Source: Rhodamnia argentea
Taxonomy: Eukaryota; Streptophyta; Magnoliopsida; Myrtales; Myrtaceae
Assembly: GCF_020921035.1 (NCBI RefSeq)
Contig: NC_063154.1
Coordinates: 4,216,001-4,280,000, forward strand
Length of the DNA: 64,000 nucleotides
Reading direction: 5' to 3'
Shown here in pieces: positions 13,901 through 25,321 of the stretch (its first letter is position 1; each line of letters begins with the position of its first letter). The notes beneath the pieces were generated by a model. The model was not told the DNA's origin. It did no database searches and was given only the letters and a program-made list of their open reading frames with translations. The position numbers were made by a program, and so were the translations under genes.

Positions 13901-16900
13901 GCAAGCCAGTCATCAACAGCGTCCAGCGGCTACAATTTCTAGCTTTTTTCTGCCTTGATCCTTTTTTCTTAGTCTTTCAGAGTTTTTAGATCAAAGACAA
14001 AGTCTTGGTATGGGGAGAGCAGTTAGTGTACTATGGATGGTTTCTTGGCTGTTCATGCGATGAAGTCGAATGGTTGTGTAGATAATTATCCGTAATTGTT
14101 CACTTATTGTTAAGATCTGGGAGTGCAGGTATTTATGAACCTCAGGGGATCAAGGTACCAGATCCTATCCAAACTGTCTGCACCAGGTGGGGTGGTGATC
14201 CTTTTTGCTTAGGTTCCTACTCTAATGTGGCGGTAGGGGCCTCTGGAGATGACTATGACATTTTAGGTGAAAGTGTGGGAGATGGAAGGCTCTTCTTTGC
14301 TGGGGAGGCAACTACCAGAAGGTATCCTGCAACTATGCATGGGGCCTTTCTGACTGGGCTGAGAGAAGCTGCTAATATGGTTCATCATGCTAATGCTCGT
14401 GCTTCAAAGAAAAAGATTGACCAGACTCCATCGAAGAATGCCCATTCCTGTGCTTCCATTCTAGCTGACTTATTCAGGGAACCTGATTTGGAATTTGGGA
14501 GCTTTGCTGTCATTTATGAGAAGAACTCTGATCCCAGTTCTGGGGCAATTTTGAGAGTGACTTTTAGCGAGCCTCGTAAAAAAGCTCATGAGGGTCTGAA
14601 GTCAGACCAGCATACCAATAAACTACTATTTCAACAGCTTCAGTCACATTTTAATCAGCAACAACAACTTCACATTTACACCTTGTTGTCAAAGCAACAG
14701 GCTCTTGAGCTGAGAGAAGTGAGAGGAGGTGATGAGATGAGGTTTTATCATCTTTCTGAAAAGCTTGGGATAAAGCTGATAGGGAGGAAAGGTTTAGGAC
14801 CTGCCGCTGATTCTGTGATTGCTTCCATTAAAGCTGAAAGGGGCAAGCGCAAACCTGCTTCAGTTTCTTTGGCTACTAAATCAGGTGAGGAATCAGACCT
14901 TTATCAAAAGAGTAGTGATTTTCGTATAAAAATCTGGTGTTGAAACCTATTTTGATTGTTGGAAGGTACATTGATGAATAAAAGAGGTGCTCCGAAGCAA
15001 AAAGTTGTCAGGTACAATGCTTAGACCTAGCTTAAGTTCCAATTGCTTTTATGTTGCTAGATATAGCTAAATCGGTCTAGTAATTCCAATATTTCTGTTC
15101 AAAATACCTCAGAAAAGCTAAAATAGTGGGCAAAAGTGGAGGTCTGGGAGCTCTTCCTGGTTTAAATGCTGAAAGCAGTAAGGTGACACATGATGGTAGG
15201 AGCACAAATCAAGCCACTCCTGGCCCATCTGAGACAGGTAGACGTAGACCTTCGCGAGCAAAACAGTCTGTGGCTCGAAAATAGATCTTCTATTTGTCCA
15301 TTTAACATCCTTTTCTTTTGTTTCATTCGCCACATTCACCATATGACTAAACCTCATTCCTACCTGGGAAAATAAGTGGCTTAAACTTCTTGCATTTGTA
15401 TGCTACAAGAATTGTTTAGTTTTGGTTGGTAACGTTTCTTCAGTATATTTACCGGGTTGATGGGTGCACTATACATGAATTTTATAAGCACTTGTTTATT
15501 TCTGTATCAGCTTGTGGATTCGTAAACTTCTGTTTTCATGAAATGCTGAGATTGAAAGGATATATGTTTGTACTTTGGTTTCTATATATTGACGATTTCT
15601 CCATTCCATTCCTCTTTGGTTGGTGGGAATTGGATAAACAGAATGCAATGAGATTGGAATTGGCAATATGGAATTATGTGTGCACATTTGAGAGAGAGAG
15701 AGAGAGAGAGAGAGAAGAAAGCGAGCTTAGATAATGACTGCGCGTCCATTATGGAGAAATGTCATTTTCTTTTCGAGTGTTTATCAATTCCATTTGCTAA
15801 TTCCTCTCATAATCCCACCACCTAGAAATCATGATAAAGGGATGAGTTTCGTTCAGGTGTTATCTTCTTTCCTCATCATTTTCTGTCACTAAATGTCGGG
15901 GGAGCGATGATAAAGTCCTTAATCCCATTCCAATGGTTTTGCTCTTGGTAACCAAACAAGGGAGTAGGGTTTCATCTGTCTGGAACCCTCATTGACCTTA
16001 GGTTTGGTTGTACCTAGAAGAACAATATCTCAATTTTGTGGAGAACCTAAAAGTTAACTTGCCTGATGAATTTTGCTTCTCCTTGTGAGGCTGAATAAGG
16101 GAAACTGTGTCTTTTAGTCATTTTTATCGACAAAGCAACATGACTCATTTGGCTAAGAGTTGTATCTATAATATGCATCATGTGATTTCTTTCCTAGTAG
16201 AGAAAAGTCTCGGTGTTGATAAAGTGAATCTTTCTAAGACATTCAAAATAGCGATACAGAACTAAAAAAGGAACTTATCAAATTATCGAACTAGTGGAAT
16301 AAAGAAAACTAAAAATATAGGGAATCAATTGGGCAAGAACATACATCGCCAAGTAATCTGGTACTGAGCTCCGGGTCTGGTCCTTTAGGCGAGGCTCTTT
16401 ACTTTACGGGGTCATTTTCTCTTATTTAAGATCTCGATTGAACACATTTGAGTTGACGTAACACGATAAAGGGATGAAAGACAACATGAATAAAAAATAA
16501 AGGTTGAGTTGTGTTTAAGTCCCCTGCTAGAATGTGTGACTCAACTTTCCTTTATAGATGTTTCGGAGGTCTACTAATTTTTGTATAATAAATCCAGGAA
16601 ATAGCAATGCATAGAATTGGATGCTATTTTTGTCTAGTCAATATTCATTACCAGTTGGCCCATGGTCTTGTGGGATGATTAGATTAAATGATCTTAGCTG
16701 TATAGTTTGTCTTGGAGTATTATATGTCGGTTATAGATTGAGGAACGATTATTGTCAAGAAGGCATATGTATGGCATTTCACGAATCAGTTAGAAAAGGA
16801 AAGAATAACTTATAGTCAGGAATCGGGGGGCTTGTTCAAGACTTGCTCCAATAATTAGTTAATTAAGAAAATAAGATATTTTGTTTCGTCTCATTGAGAT

Positions 16901-18745
16901 AGAGATAGGAAAAGAGAGATTTTATTGCTCGTGTATCACTCATATTGCATAATAGCATATCTTTCGTGGGCGCCAGTACTTAAAAGCAGGAATGAAATTA
17001 CTATCTCATGTTCTAGATAGTTTCTTTGGCCAACTACATGTTATAGATTCGCAGGCTTAGTTAATGGTAGGAGTCAATTATCATTCTATTATAAATATTG
17101 GGATTTATTGTTTCATTGCACTAGTTCCCTTCTCTTTATAATTTTTTTTTTCTCTTTTGCTCTTTTAGTGGGAATGGATGTGTGACCGATACAACTAAGT
17201 AGCCACTGTTTAAAAAATCAATGTCTCGCAATCAGCTGCTCTTTTTTGGCCCAGAGTCGGACTAGCAGCTCAGCTGGTTGAATCGGTGGTTCAAGTTTTG
17301 TTAAAATATCATTAATTTTTCAGCAATTGCAACATTTGTCTTGCTAATGAAGGAGTGCCGAACAGATGTCAAAACCCTTTTTGTTGCAAATAACGCCCGG
17401 ACATGTACTTTCATATTAGTAATTGTAGGCTTCCTCTGGGAGTAATAAATATTTGATTGGCTCGATAACCCTAGAAAAAAATCTAATTGCCTCAGTTTGA
17501 CCAGTTAAACCGGGTCAATACCATTTCAAAACACTTCCGCTATACACGGTCAATGGTCTAGTAGGAGATGACTTTGGATTGGTTCATGGTTCAACAAGTT
17601 GAATTGGCCGGTTCATTATGGGTTTGAACACAATGAATACGGGAGGGTTGTTTCATTGTAGTAGAAGGTTCATTATGTATGGTACACTTGTAAATTTCTT
17701 TATATTACTGTAACTGAATATCTGAAGAATATCGTTCTTTTGTAGGGCAAGTTCATGACGACATAACGAAGCAATTAGAAGAAAGTGTACACCTTGCAGA
17801 CAGGTGAACGGTGAGATCACAGATTTATATGTTCACATTTTGATGGCTTTGGAACTTCGCTTTCATCATTCATTTCGGTAATGATAGTCACTAGCGATTT
17901 TCACTTATGGCTGTTTGTTGTTCCAGATTTCATTATCTAACAATCTGAACGCTTCAGGAATTAAAAGTCTGATTTACTTTCCCTGGAAAGTCCCATAGCT
18001 ATGTGGGCTCTTTCGTAAATGTTGTTAATTCAATGATAAGGCGATTTGTATCTAGGATTTTTCTTTCTCCACTTTCTGGGCAATCTGGTGGAGTTTGTCA
18101 TTTACTGAGTTATCCTCCGCAACATTATTTTAATCACTCTTTTTGCAATAGTTACTCCATTGCTTTAATCGAGCATTACCACATGGTGTTCGTGTAAATT
18201 TTAGTGGGTGGCTTTTCCTTGCCTGGATGATTTAATATGAATCTTCCTACTTACCAAGAATTAGTGCCCAAATCGAGTATTATCACACTGTGCGCGCGTG
18301 TAAATTTAAGTTGGTGGCTCTTCCTTACCTTCATGATGTAATATGAATATTGCGACTTACTGAAAATTAGCTGGCTTTTGAGTAACGGTCGTCGATTGTT
18401 GGCTTAGAATTGAGAACTTGAAATCCTGGCTTACCTTGGCTTTTCTTTGTTAAACCTGTTATCTTTTTTTATCTTCTCTGCCACATTTTTTTGCTGCCGA
18501 AAGGTCGAAGGCACCATTTCGTCAGAAATTTTTTGAAGATTTTTGGTATACTGAACCATTTGAATAGCACCAAATCTTGAGAGACACAAATCAATTATAG
18601 TGGAGCCCTTACCTCTCTTCTCCCTTTTGATGAAAGGAAATGCAAAAGAAACTGACTGATTTTGAATTTCAGTTCAGACTACGATCTTCCCAGCATAAGA
18701 GCTGAGCTTCCAGGTTCCTCTCAAGAAGTTGACATGTATCGATGA
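10948..18745 (+). CDS. FLD: Lysine-specific histone demethylase 1 homologue, FLOWERING LOCUS D type
   Basis: FAD-dependent amine oxidase that removes methyl groups from histone H3 Lys4; Arabidopsis FLD acts in the autonomous flowering pathway to silence FLC. Coding exons: 10948-12739, 14129-14884, 14966-15011, 15113-15237, 17746-17803, 18673-18745, giving 949 residues; if exon 4 is not spliced at 15237 it reads to a TAG at 15282 (921 residues). The N-terminus is Pro-rich with Ser-Ala runs and a basic KKRRRGRSQR patch. SWIRM domain about residues 140-235. FAD fold VVIVGAGLAGLAAARQL from about 250; the LNKVAMLFP motif supplies the lysine (about 523) equivalent to LSD1 Lys661; the FAD-binding C-terminal motif is GRLFFAGEATTRRYPATMHG. 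FLD is preferred over LDL2 because of IIVINRE..TAEA and AGFPADSLT, and because SDP6 and U11/U12-31K are neighbours. Intron 1 (1.39 kb) holds no gene. Confidence 0.9.
15113..15284 (+). CDS. FLD: Alternative last exon of FLD (read-through of the exon 4 donor)
   Basis: Entered in phase 2 from the 15011 donor, this exon encodes a basic tail beginning KAKIVGKSGGLG. Without use of the internal donor at 15238 (gagacag followed by gtagac), it ends ...RRRPSRAKQSVARK and TAG at 15282-15284. If the donor is used, the frame continues into the exon at 17746. Both ends are intact in sequence; only transcripts can say which dominates. Confidence 0.6.
15690..15715. repeat. (GA)n microsatellite
   Basis: Uninterrupted GA dinucleotides, about 13 units, in the 2.5-kb intron of the long FLD form. 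Confidence 0.95.
18169..18370. repeat. Tandem duplication of about 104 bp in the last FLD intron
   Basis: The stretch from 18169 (tcgagcattacc) to 18264 (aagaattag) recurs from 18273 (tcgagtattatc) to 18370 (gaaaattag), with shared phrases such as gtaaatttta/gtaaatttaa and aatatgaat. The copies differ at a fair number of sites, so the duplication is not recent. Confidence 0.8.
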
Positions 18746-21206
18746 CCGGTTAGTTTGCGATGTTTTGAGCAGGTACTTACTTCTTTCTATATAGAGAACA
18801 GATAAATTTAGTGAATTTCGATTCCATCTTATGGCCTCCTTGATTTGGTCTTCAACTTAGTATCTGTTCTTCTGCGTGACGTTCCACTGAACCTTTGACT
18901 GTGCTTACGCAAATATAGTAAAAAATCTACTATGTTGGTTGTTTTAGGAACCAGTTTCTTCTTAGTTTCTTCATTGCCCCCATATTGTTAGTCTTCTCAT
19001 TGAAGACATAAGGAAATGAGTCCCAAAAGGAGACGGCACCTAGACAATGTGTTGGCCACCCTGCATGTGGGGATACATCGTCAAGTTAATGGGCCTGTCT
19101 GGAATCTATATGGAAAACATAGAGAAAATCTAGATGCAAAATGCCTTTGTAAAGTCGGGATTTCGTTGGTTCTGCTCAGTAGGATCAACTAGTTTTAATA
19201 TTAATGAATTTAGCATTTTCAGTCTAGTCGGGTTCATTTAAATACTAATTTTGGCTGTCACAAATACAAATGATGACTTTCTGTGGGGAAAAGTTTGGGG
19301 CTGGATAATTTGACACATTCTGACTAGGCTCTTGAACTTGCCTTCTTTCTTATTGCCAAGATTGGATCCTCATTTCCTCATACTCTCTCTACAGGTTGTG
19401 CATTGCATCTATGATTCTATATGGCCTTGCTTTTGATGCTGGTGTCCCTTGAGCTGTGTAAAGTTAGTTATCGTTGGTTAATCATCATGGGTCACCAACA
19501 TTTGCATGACTAAATAGAAGCTCCAAATGGATTTTGGCTAGGCTTTGTGGACTAGCAGATGATAGATTGTTAAAAAACTCATTCTGAAGCAAGAGCTGGT
19601 GAACCAGTTTCCTCCCAGCCACCTCCATGATAAGAGAATGTCTTCATGAAGGCCTGTATTTCATTGACGTTGTCATAGTGGCAATATTTGAATGTGGCAT
19701 CTCTTATTGCCGCTGATCGTTCTGACTGCTGCCAATCAAGTGATGGAGTGAGATTACCCTTTACTACCTCAAGGAAGCAGGACCTATAATTTTCTGTTCT
19801 TTCGTTGAGGACGTCACCATCATGCTATTTTTTTGGAAAACGTTTTAAGGCAGATGATCGAAGAATTTTTTATGCTTCCAAAGTATTCATTGGCGAAATT
19901 CAGCTATACAGCCTGAGGTTCAAAGATTCCTCTAGGTGTGACAGAAAGGAGACTCCCTTTTCTTTTGTGAAATTCCAGATACAAACGTAAATACATAAGA
20001 TACTTAGTTCAATTTAGCAGATGCCAGTTTGGAAATCATCGTGGAATTCGCAGGAGATTTTTTGTGGAATTCTTCATATGGCCTTTTGTTGACTTTGAAA
20101 TGTGATTGTTAGTTAAACCAAAGGGAAATGTTCTTGTGAATTGTACCTTTCCTAGAGGGTCCTGTGTGCTTTGCTCTGGGCGTAAGTCTTGTACTTGAAG
20201 CAGAATCTAGACAAATAGACTGGTGAAAGGAGGCCCCCTGTAACCGACTCGAGGAGACAGCAAACGACTGTAACTTTAGATCCCTCAGCCGAATGTAGCT
20301 GGAGGGCAAGGCAGAACAATTTCCTGGGGGGCAAGAGCAGAGTCAAAATGGAAAATATAAGGCAAACCTGGCCGAGTTGAGTGGGTGCCGTAGGTGGGAA
20401 GGTTAATCCTCAGAATACAGATCATCTTAAAGATTTAGAGAGACGAAAATGTTTGGATAGATCCCGCCTATGTAAGCCAAATAGAGTTTCGCAGTTGGTG
20501 TGTGATCTTGTTAGTCTGCATAGACACCGAAGACTAGTACTGAAAGTATTTCTATAGCCTATTTCTACCACAAACGCAGAGAGGTTCAAGAAAAGGCCCG
20601 TCAGAGGCCTCACTGGTGAGTTGCAGCAACAAGTTTGTACTCTGTTAAAGGCCTCACACCATTTCTTTACTACGTCTTTCAACCATTTGTCTCAAAGATT
20701 CACCAAATAACTGATATTGAATAAAACCAGTACATGGAAATTTATTCCACAACAAGCTACAGATCATCACCTCACTCATTGTTCCTCACAAAGGAGAAAC
20801 TGTTATAAGCAAGCCAAAAATATACAACCTACTTCACAAGAAGATAAAAGAAAAAGGCTCAGTTTTGGGAGACTCCTGATGCAGTTCTACATCTAGGAAT
20901 CCATAAGATGTTTGTTAGGAACCAAGAAAATGGAACTACATGCACGACTGTTGCTGCTGATAAGTTGCCTGGCCGACGCAAGTATTGTCTGCATTTCTCT
21001 GAAACTGCCTTGAGAAAGCAATCTTCATCTCTGTAGGAGAGCCTTGAATCATCTGTATTGCGCTCTCTCTGAAAAGACGACAGTGATGAACGTATTTCTC
21101 ATAGCAAGCAAGCAATCGGTCAATACTGATCATCATCTGGACAGATATTTACATCCCAAGTAATAAAATGCACAAGGGCGGTTATTTTAAACAGCGGCGA
21201 ATCAAG
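18746..21206. other. Convergent intergenic region between FLD and the BORCS8-like gene
   Basis: Should contain the FLD 3'UTR on the left and the 3'UTR of the minus-strand gene on the right. A minus-strand open frame of 66 codons at 20936-21136 (starts MMISIDRLLACYEKY) is preceded by a fair acceptor (tctgtccag), so it might be an alternative last exon of the neighbouring gene, but I recognise no domain in it. Nothing else supported. Confidence 0.5.
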
Positions 21207-22172
21207 CTAAGCTGGGTCCACATTAGTCGCTCCGTTGCAATTATTACGGTGACCAGTCTCTCCCAGCCACTCCTCCAATTTTGCTTCTCTATTAGCTTTA
21301 AAACTCTCGAAGTCTTCTGACACCGGCAATACCTTATCACTTGGCAAGTGGAGAGTAGTGTGGCTTTCTCCTCCTTCCTCTGCTTGCAGTTCTTCAGAAA
21401 CCTCACTAGATAATGGAAGTTCATCAGACTCGACCACTGGCAGAGTCGAGCTTGAGCTGGTTTCTGCAACTGACAATGGTTCATGAGTATAAATCAAATG
21501 TTTCTCACCCTGCGTTTGCACAGGGTCTTGGGAATCAAGGTTAGACCACTTAAAATTGCTCGCCCTTTGTTTCGCCGACTTTAAAACGTTGGAAAAGTAA
21601 TTTCCACTCCTTTCACCATCTTGAGGGTCAAATTTGGTAGATCGTCCCCAAGTGGTTGGCCCTGCCGAGCTAATTCTTCGCATTTCAAAACCCGAGGTTT
21701 GGTTGTGTATCAATCCTTTTTTAGGCTGTTTCGCCGACATAATTGCTAGAGATTTGCTGATATCACCAATCATGTCATCAACAATGGGGATCCCACAATC
21801 CTTCATTGACCTCATCATTGTAATAGAATCTTCTAAGTCCTCGATATGCAGATTGGTTATTTGTGATTTCCCGGCAACATTATTCTTGAGACTAATAACA
21901 TTGGGCACTGCATTCTGGGTGTGCTGCAGCATGTAAAATAGCCCCACTGAAGGTTCATTCGCCACATACTTGATCATCTCTGCCAAGCTTTCAGTTATCT
22001 CCACAAAGCCATCAGCAGTGGAGAATCCATGCATCTTGTTGAAGGTGAATGACAAATCATCACTAGTCTGGTCAATGACTTACACAGGGAAAATTTTTCA
22101 AGAAAAAAGTAAAGAAACGAACCGAGAAATGGCAAAACTGCCAGTTGCAGACGAGCAAGCACTTACTCCCAT
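21207..22172 (-). CDS. BORCS8/MEF2BNB-like protein (BORC complex subunit 8 family)
   Basis: Predicted 288 residues. In animals BORCS8 is a subunit of BORC, which couples lysosomes to kinesin transport; the plant role is, to my knowledge, not defined. Coding exons on the minus strand: 22172-22167 (only Met-Gly) and 22067-21207, joined in phase 0 through the acceptor gaccag; an upstream acceptor in the same intron gives another phase and fails. The conserved core lies near residues 25-60: LAEMIKYVANEPSVGLFY followed by QHTQNAVPN, which matches the human LANEPSVALYRLQEH region. The helical N-terminal third is followed by a Ser/Glu-rich, probably disordered tail with acidic patches. The leader contains a further exon at 24044 and up, behind a 1.9-kb intron. 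The family call rests on one well-matched motif, so function is inferred. Confidence 0.7.
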
Positions 22173-24043
22173 AGAAAAAATATCATGAACTTTTGCAACC
22201 AAAAAAAGAACATCAATTCTTCGGGAAATTAGCCTTAGTCTTCATTTTAAGGCAGACTGGGATCTGTGTTAGACCTGGATCCCAACCCAAATTGATAAGT
22301 CAGTGCTTTTTTCAGATTTAAGTTGTTCAGGGTCCTTCAGATCCTAGTTGCCATTCTGATTGCAACTTTAAAAATCCATGTCGATTCACCATTTGCACTT
22401 GGAAAACCTGGAACCCGATTGCAATGAAATTGTTACTTTAACAGGATATTGTCAGCCAAAATTTCGAAGGCACATTTAGAATTAATGGAACCAATAACAT
22501 ATGGTGAAGGATGTCTTCTGAGGATATAGTGCCTGATCCCCAGCATCTATGCAGTCTAGGTTCAGCCAAAAAGAAGAAAAGAAACGAAGTAACCCAGGAC
22601 CCAAAAATGCACGTCCTTCAGTTTCAAGCGCCAATTGGTCAAAGGTCACAATTGACAAGTAACATCAGTGTCACCAATTCAGAACATGGTCCGGCAACAT
22701 ATGTATACCTGAGGACCAAAATAAGGACTAGAGGGCAACCTGTGGAGGAAAACCTTTAGAATGGTTGTGAGATGGCAAGACATGCTGGTTGGATATGCAT
22801 TCAGTAAATACATGGAAGTGACTCTCACTTAAGCAGAATTCAGTAACTTTTCTTTCCATAAAGATATTGTGTCAATTGCACAAAAATAGTGCATTAAGTT
22901 CGTCATAGCAGCTAGCACAAGCATGCCCTTCCAGTTAGTCTGTGAAACCTCTAATAGTAGCTGAGTGGCTTCTTTTTACGGTGCTCAAAAGCCATAAGTA
23001 CATCTAGCACCAAGACCGAAATTCTGCTTGCAACTTTTTTAACGATATACATTGTTGTTTTCCAAGCAGAAAAAAGATTTATCAAAGTGGACACCGTATA
23101 GAGTCCTGGCCCCTAATCTACAACAGGGGAATGACCTCCCCTATCTTATGTCGAGCTGAACCAGGTTTTCTCTACATTAGCCAGGATGTGGCAGGTATTC
23201 AATCACTAACCCCCCACCCCCCTTTCCGCATCAATTGGCACTACTTCAAATGTGTACTATGAACAGCCAAATGGACGGTTCCTATCTCAAAGTGGACCTC
23301 TCAAACGTGGGGCTGAGTTCAGCCCCTGGGATCTTGTAAACACAAACAACCCAAAGGGCAGGAACGAGAGTGACAATGACAACCATACTTAAGATTCTTT
23401 TTGATCCTCTGTCTTCCACATATTTATCCAACACCATAAAAATCTGCTGCTCTAAATGAAGTCCAGGATCGATGTCATCGAAATTTCATAATGTAAATGT
23501 TTGCTATCGCCTCCCTCTTCCTTCATCCAGCTGTGGAGCAGAACCTTACACAGGTGCAATGCATATGCTTGTGCTGTTCTATCAAATGACAAAGTGAAAA
23601 TGAACATATTGTGGCCATTCCCAACTTATTGTCACATCCCAAGTAAACATTCGCCATCACGCCTGCACACGTTAGACCTTCACGATTCCAGGGGTGCCCC
23701 ATTCAAATAAGAGATGATTATGCGCAACCATCTAAAACTCTAAACGGTCTAACAGCATTTAGATATAACACAAGTAACCATCAAACTATCAGAGAATTGA
23801 ATCCACAACATCACCATCAATAACAAACCTTGAAATATTGAGCTCCGAGAGAGCTCCTTCAATCACACAAAACATATCAACCCGCACAGTACTCAACTCT
23901 TAACTTCGTTTTTCTGAGAAGCCCATAAGCTTCGGACTCAAAAAAGCACAGCGAATCCGAGAAACATTAGGCCAACAGGACACGCTGAGAAAGGAACAAT
24001 TTCCCAAGACGAAACGAGAAAGATTTAGGATCTCCGTGCTTAC

Positions 24044-24165
24044 CTCAAAGAAGCGGTCTCGCGAGCACTCCCAATCAATTGGCCACCCGCCCGAGTCGCC
24101 GATCCAGAGAACGACAGCAAGAACAGGGCGCTTTCGAGATCTCTGGCGCTGGTGAGGAATCAGCA
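24044..24165 (-). other. 5'UTR exon of the BORCS8-like gene
   Basis: Read on the minus strand, the sequence ends ctttgag followed by gtaagc, a strong splice donor at 24043. A TATATATG box lies about 30 bases upstream at 24190-24197, placing transcription start near 24165. The exon has no start codon that fits the downstream protein frame, so I treat it as untranslated. The upstream edge is approximate. Confidence 0.55.
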
Positions 24166-24189
24166 CGCAACTTGCGACGACGATGAGCA

Positions 24190-24460
24190 TATATATCCAA
24201 AAGCAAGGACCGTCCCCTCAGCACTCGTGCGTCTTGCCTTACGTTTTCACCTTTTCCTCAACCGACGACAGGTACCTCCGAGAAGCCACAACACAAACAG
24301 TGACGAGGATCGATGAAACACCGGGACCGTCGAAGGTGGGTCGACTATATGGGCTGGCGTTGAAAGCCCATGAAGCGAGGCCGTCTTAATTGGGCCTGGC
24401 CCACGGAAGCTAATTGATGGCAGAGCCCAGCCCGATCGTTGCCGCGGGTATATCGAGCCG
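24190..24460. promoter_or_regulatory. Compact bidirectional promoter with a cluster of site II (TGGGCY) motifs
   Basis: Some 270 bases separate the minus-strand BORCS8-like leader from the plus-strand U11/U12-31K gene. Five site II elements (TGGGCC/T in either direction) lie at 24350-24355, 24365-24370, 24391-24396, 24398-24403 and 24424-24429. Such elements bind TCP factors and are common upstream of ribosome, RNA-processing and mitochondrial genes. They sit nearer the plus-strand gene; the TATA-like TATATATG at 24190-24197 faces the minus-strand gene. Confidence 0.7.
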
Positions 24461-24514
24461 ATGGCGAAGACGACGACAGAAGAAAGTGCGAAGCGCGAAG
24501 CAGGAGCGATAATA

Positions 24515-25321
24515 ATGGGGAAGCCCAAGAACAAGCGCAGGCACAACGAGTCAGATTCCGACGAGGACGAAACCTTCTACTATCGGTACGCCTCAGCTCC
24601 ACCTCCTCCTCCTCCTCAGCCATCAACCTCCGACCTCACCACTACTCACGGCAGAAGGAACCCAAATTCTGGCGGCGGCGGCGGCGGCTCTGGCGGCCTC
24701 GTCCCCTCCAAGTCGACCCTCTACGTCTCCAACCTCGACTTCTCCCTCACCAATTCCGACCTTCACACCCTCTTCTCCACCTTCGGCAAGATCGCCCGCG
24801 TCACCGTCCTCAAGGACCGCGCCACCCGCCGCAGCCGCGGCGTCGCCTTCGTCCAGTTCGTCTCGCAGCCCGAAGCCCAGAGGGCGGCCACCGAGATGCA
24901 CGGCAAGATCCTCAACGGCCGCAAGGTCGCCGCGTCGATCGCGATCGACAACGGCCGGGCGACCGAGTTCATCAGGAAGAGGGTTTACAAGGATAAGAGC
25001 AGGTGCTACGAGTGCGGTGGGGACGGGCACCTGTCCTACGAGTGCCCTAACAATGTTCTGGGGCCGAGAGAGAGGCCTGTCCCAAAGAAGGGGAGGAGAG
25101 GCGGCGGAGGGAGGGAGGAGTGGGGCGGCGGCGGCGGCCACGGCGGCGGTGGAGACGATGAAGGGGAGGTATTCGAGGAGGAGAATTGGGCCTCGGTCGT
25201 GGACAACGGCGCGGACGAGAGATTGTTGAGGGGAGAGAGAGAGAAGAGAGAGAAAGTGAAGGAGAGGAGAGAGAAAAAGGTGAGCTATTTCAGTGACGAG
25301 AGTGATGAGGAGGATGAGTGA
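24515..25321 (+). CDS. U11/U12-31K: U11/U12 small nuclear ribonucleoprotein 31 kDa protein (ZCRB1 orthologue)
   Basis: Component of the U11/U12 di-snRNP of the minor spliceosome; in Arabidopsis it is needed for correct U12-intron splicing and normal growth, and has RNA chaperone activity. A single exon encodes 268 residues from [11 protein letters not shown]; an in-frame ATG at 24461 would add 18 residues ([18 protein letters not shown]), but the inner start fits the family. Layout: acidic N-terminus [13 protein letters not shown], a Gly/Pro-rich linker, an RRM at about 67-145 (RNP2 LYVSNL, RNP1 RGVAFVQF), and a CCHC zinc knuckle [14 protein letters not shown] at about 164-177. A Gly- and Arg-rich stretch follows, then an acidic/basic tail ending [11 protein letters not shown] content is far above the surroundings because of Gly and Ala codons. 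The upstream promoter carries several site II motifs. Confidence 0.95.
   Translation: MGKPKNKRRHNESDSDEDETFYYRYASAPPPPPPQPSTSDLTTTHGRRNPNSGGGGGGSGGLVPSKSTLYVSNLDFSLTNSDLHTLFSTFGKIARVTVLKDRATRRSRGVAFVQFVSQPEAQRAATEMHGKILNGRKVAASIAIDNGRATEFIRKRVYKDKSRCYECGGDGHLSYECPNNVLGPRERPVPKKGRRGGGGREEWGGGGGHGGGGDDEGEVFEEENWASVVDNGADERLLRGEREKREKVKERREKKVSYFSDESDEEDE

Noticed and set aside
10948-15284. Call as LDL2 instead of FLD
   Set aside because: LDL2 is very close in sequence, but the IIVINRE and AGFPADSLT stretch and the SDP6 / U11/U12-31K neighbours favour FLD. A tree would settle it.
24623-25141. 172-codon minus-strand open frame
   Set aside because: Antisense shadow of the GC-rich U11/U12-31K exon; alanine/glycine content follows from the complementary codons.
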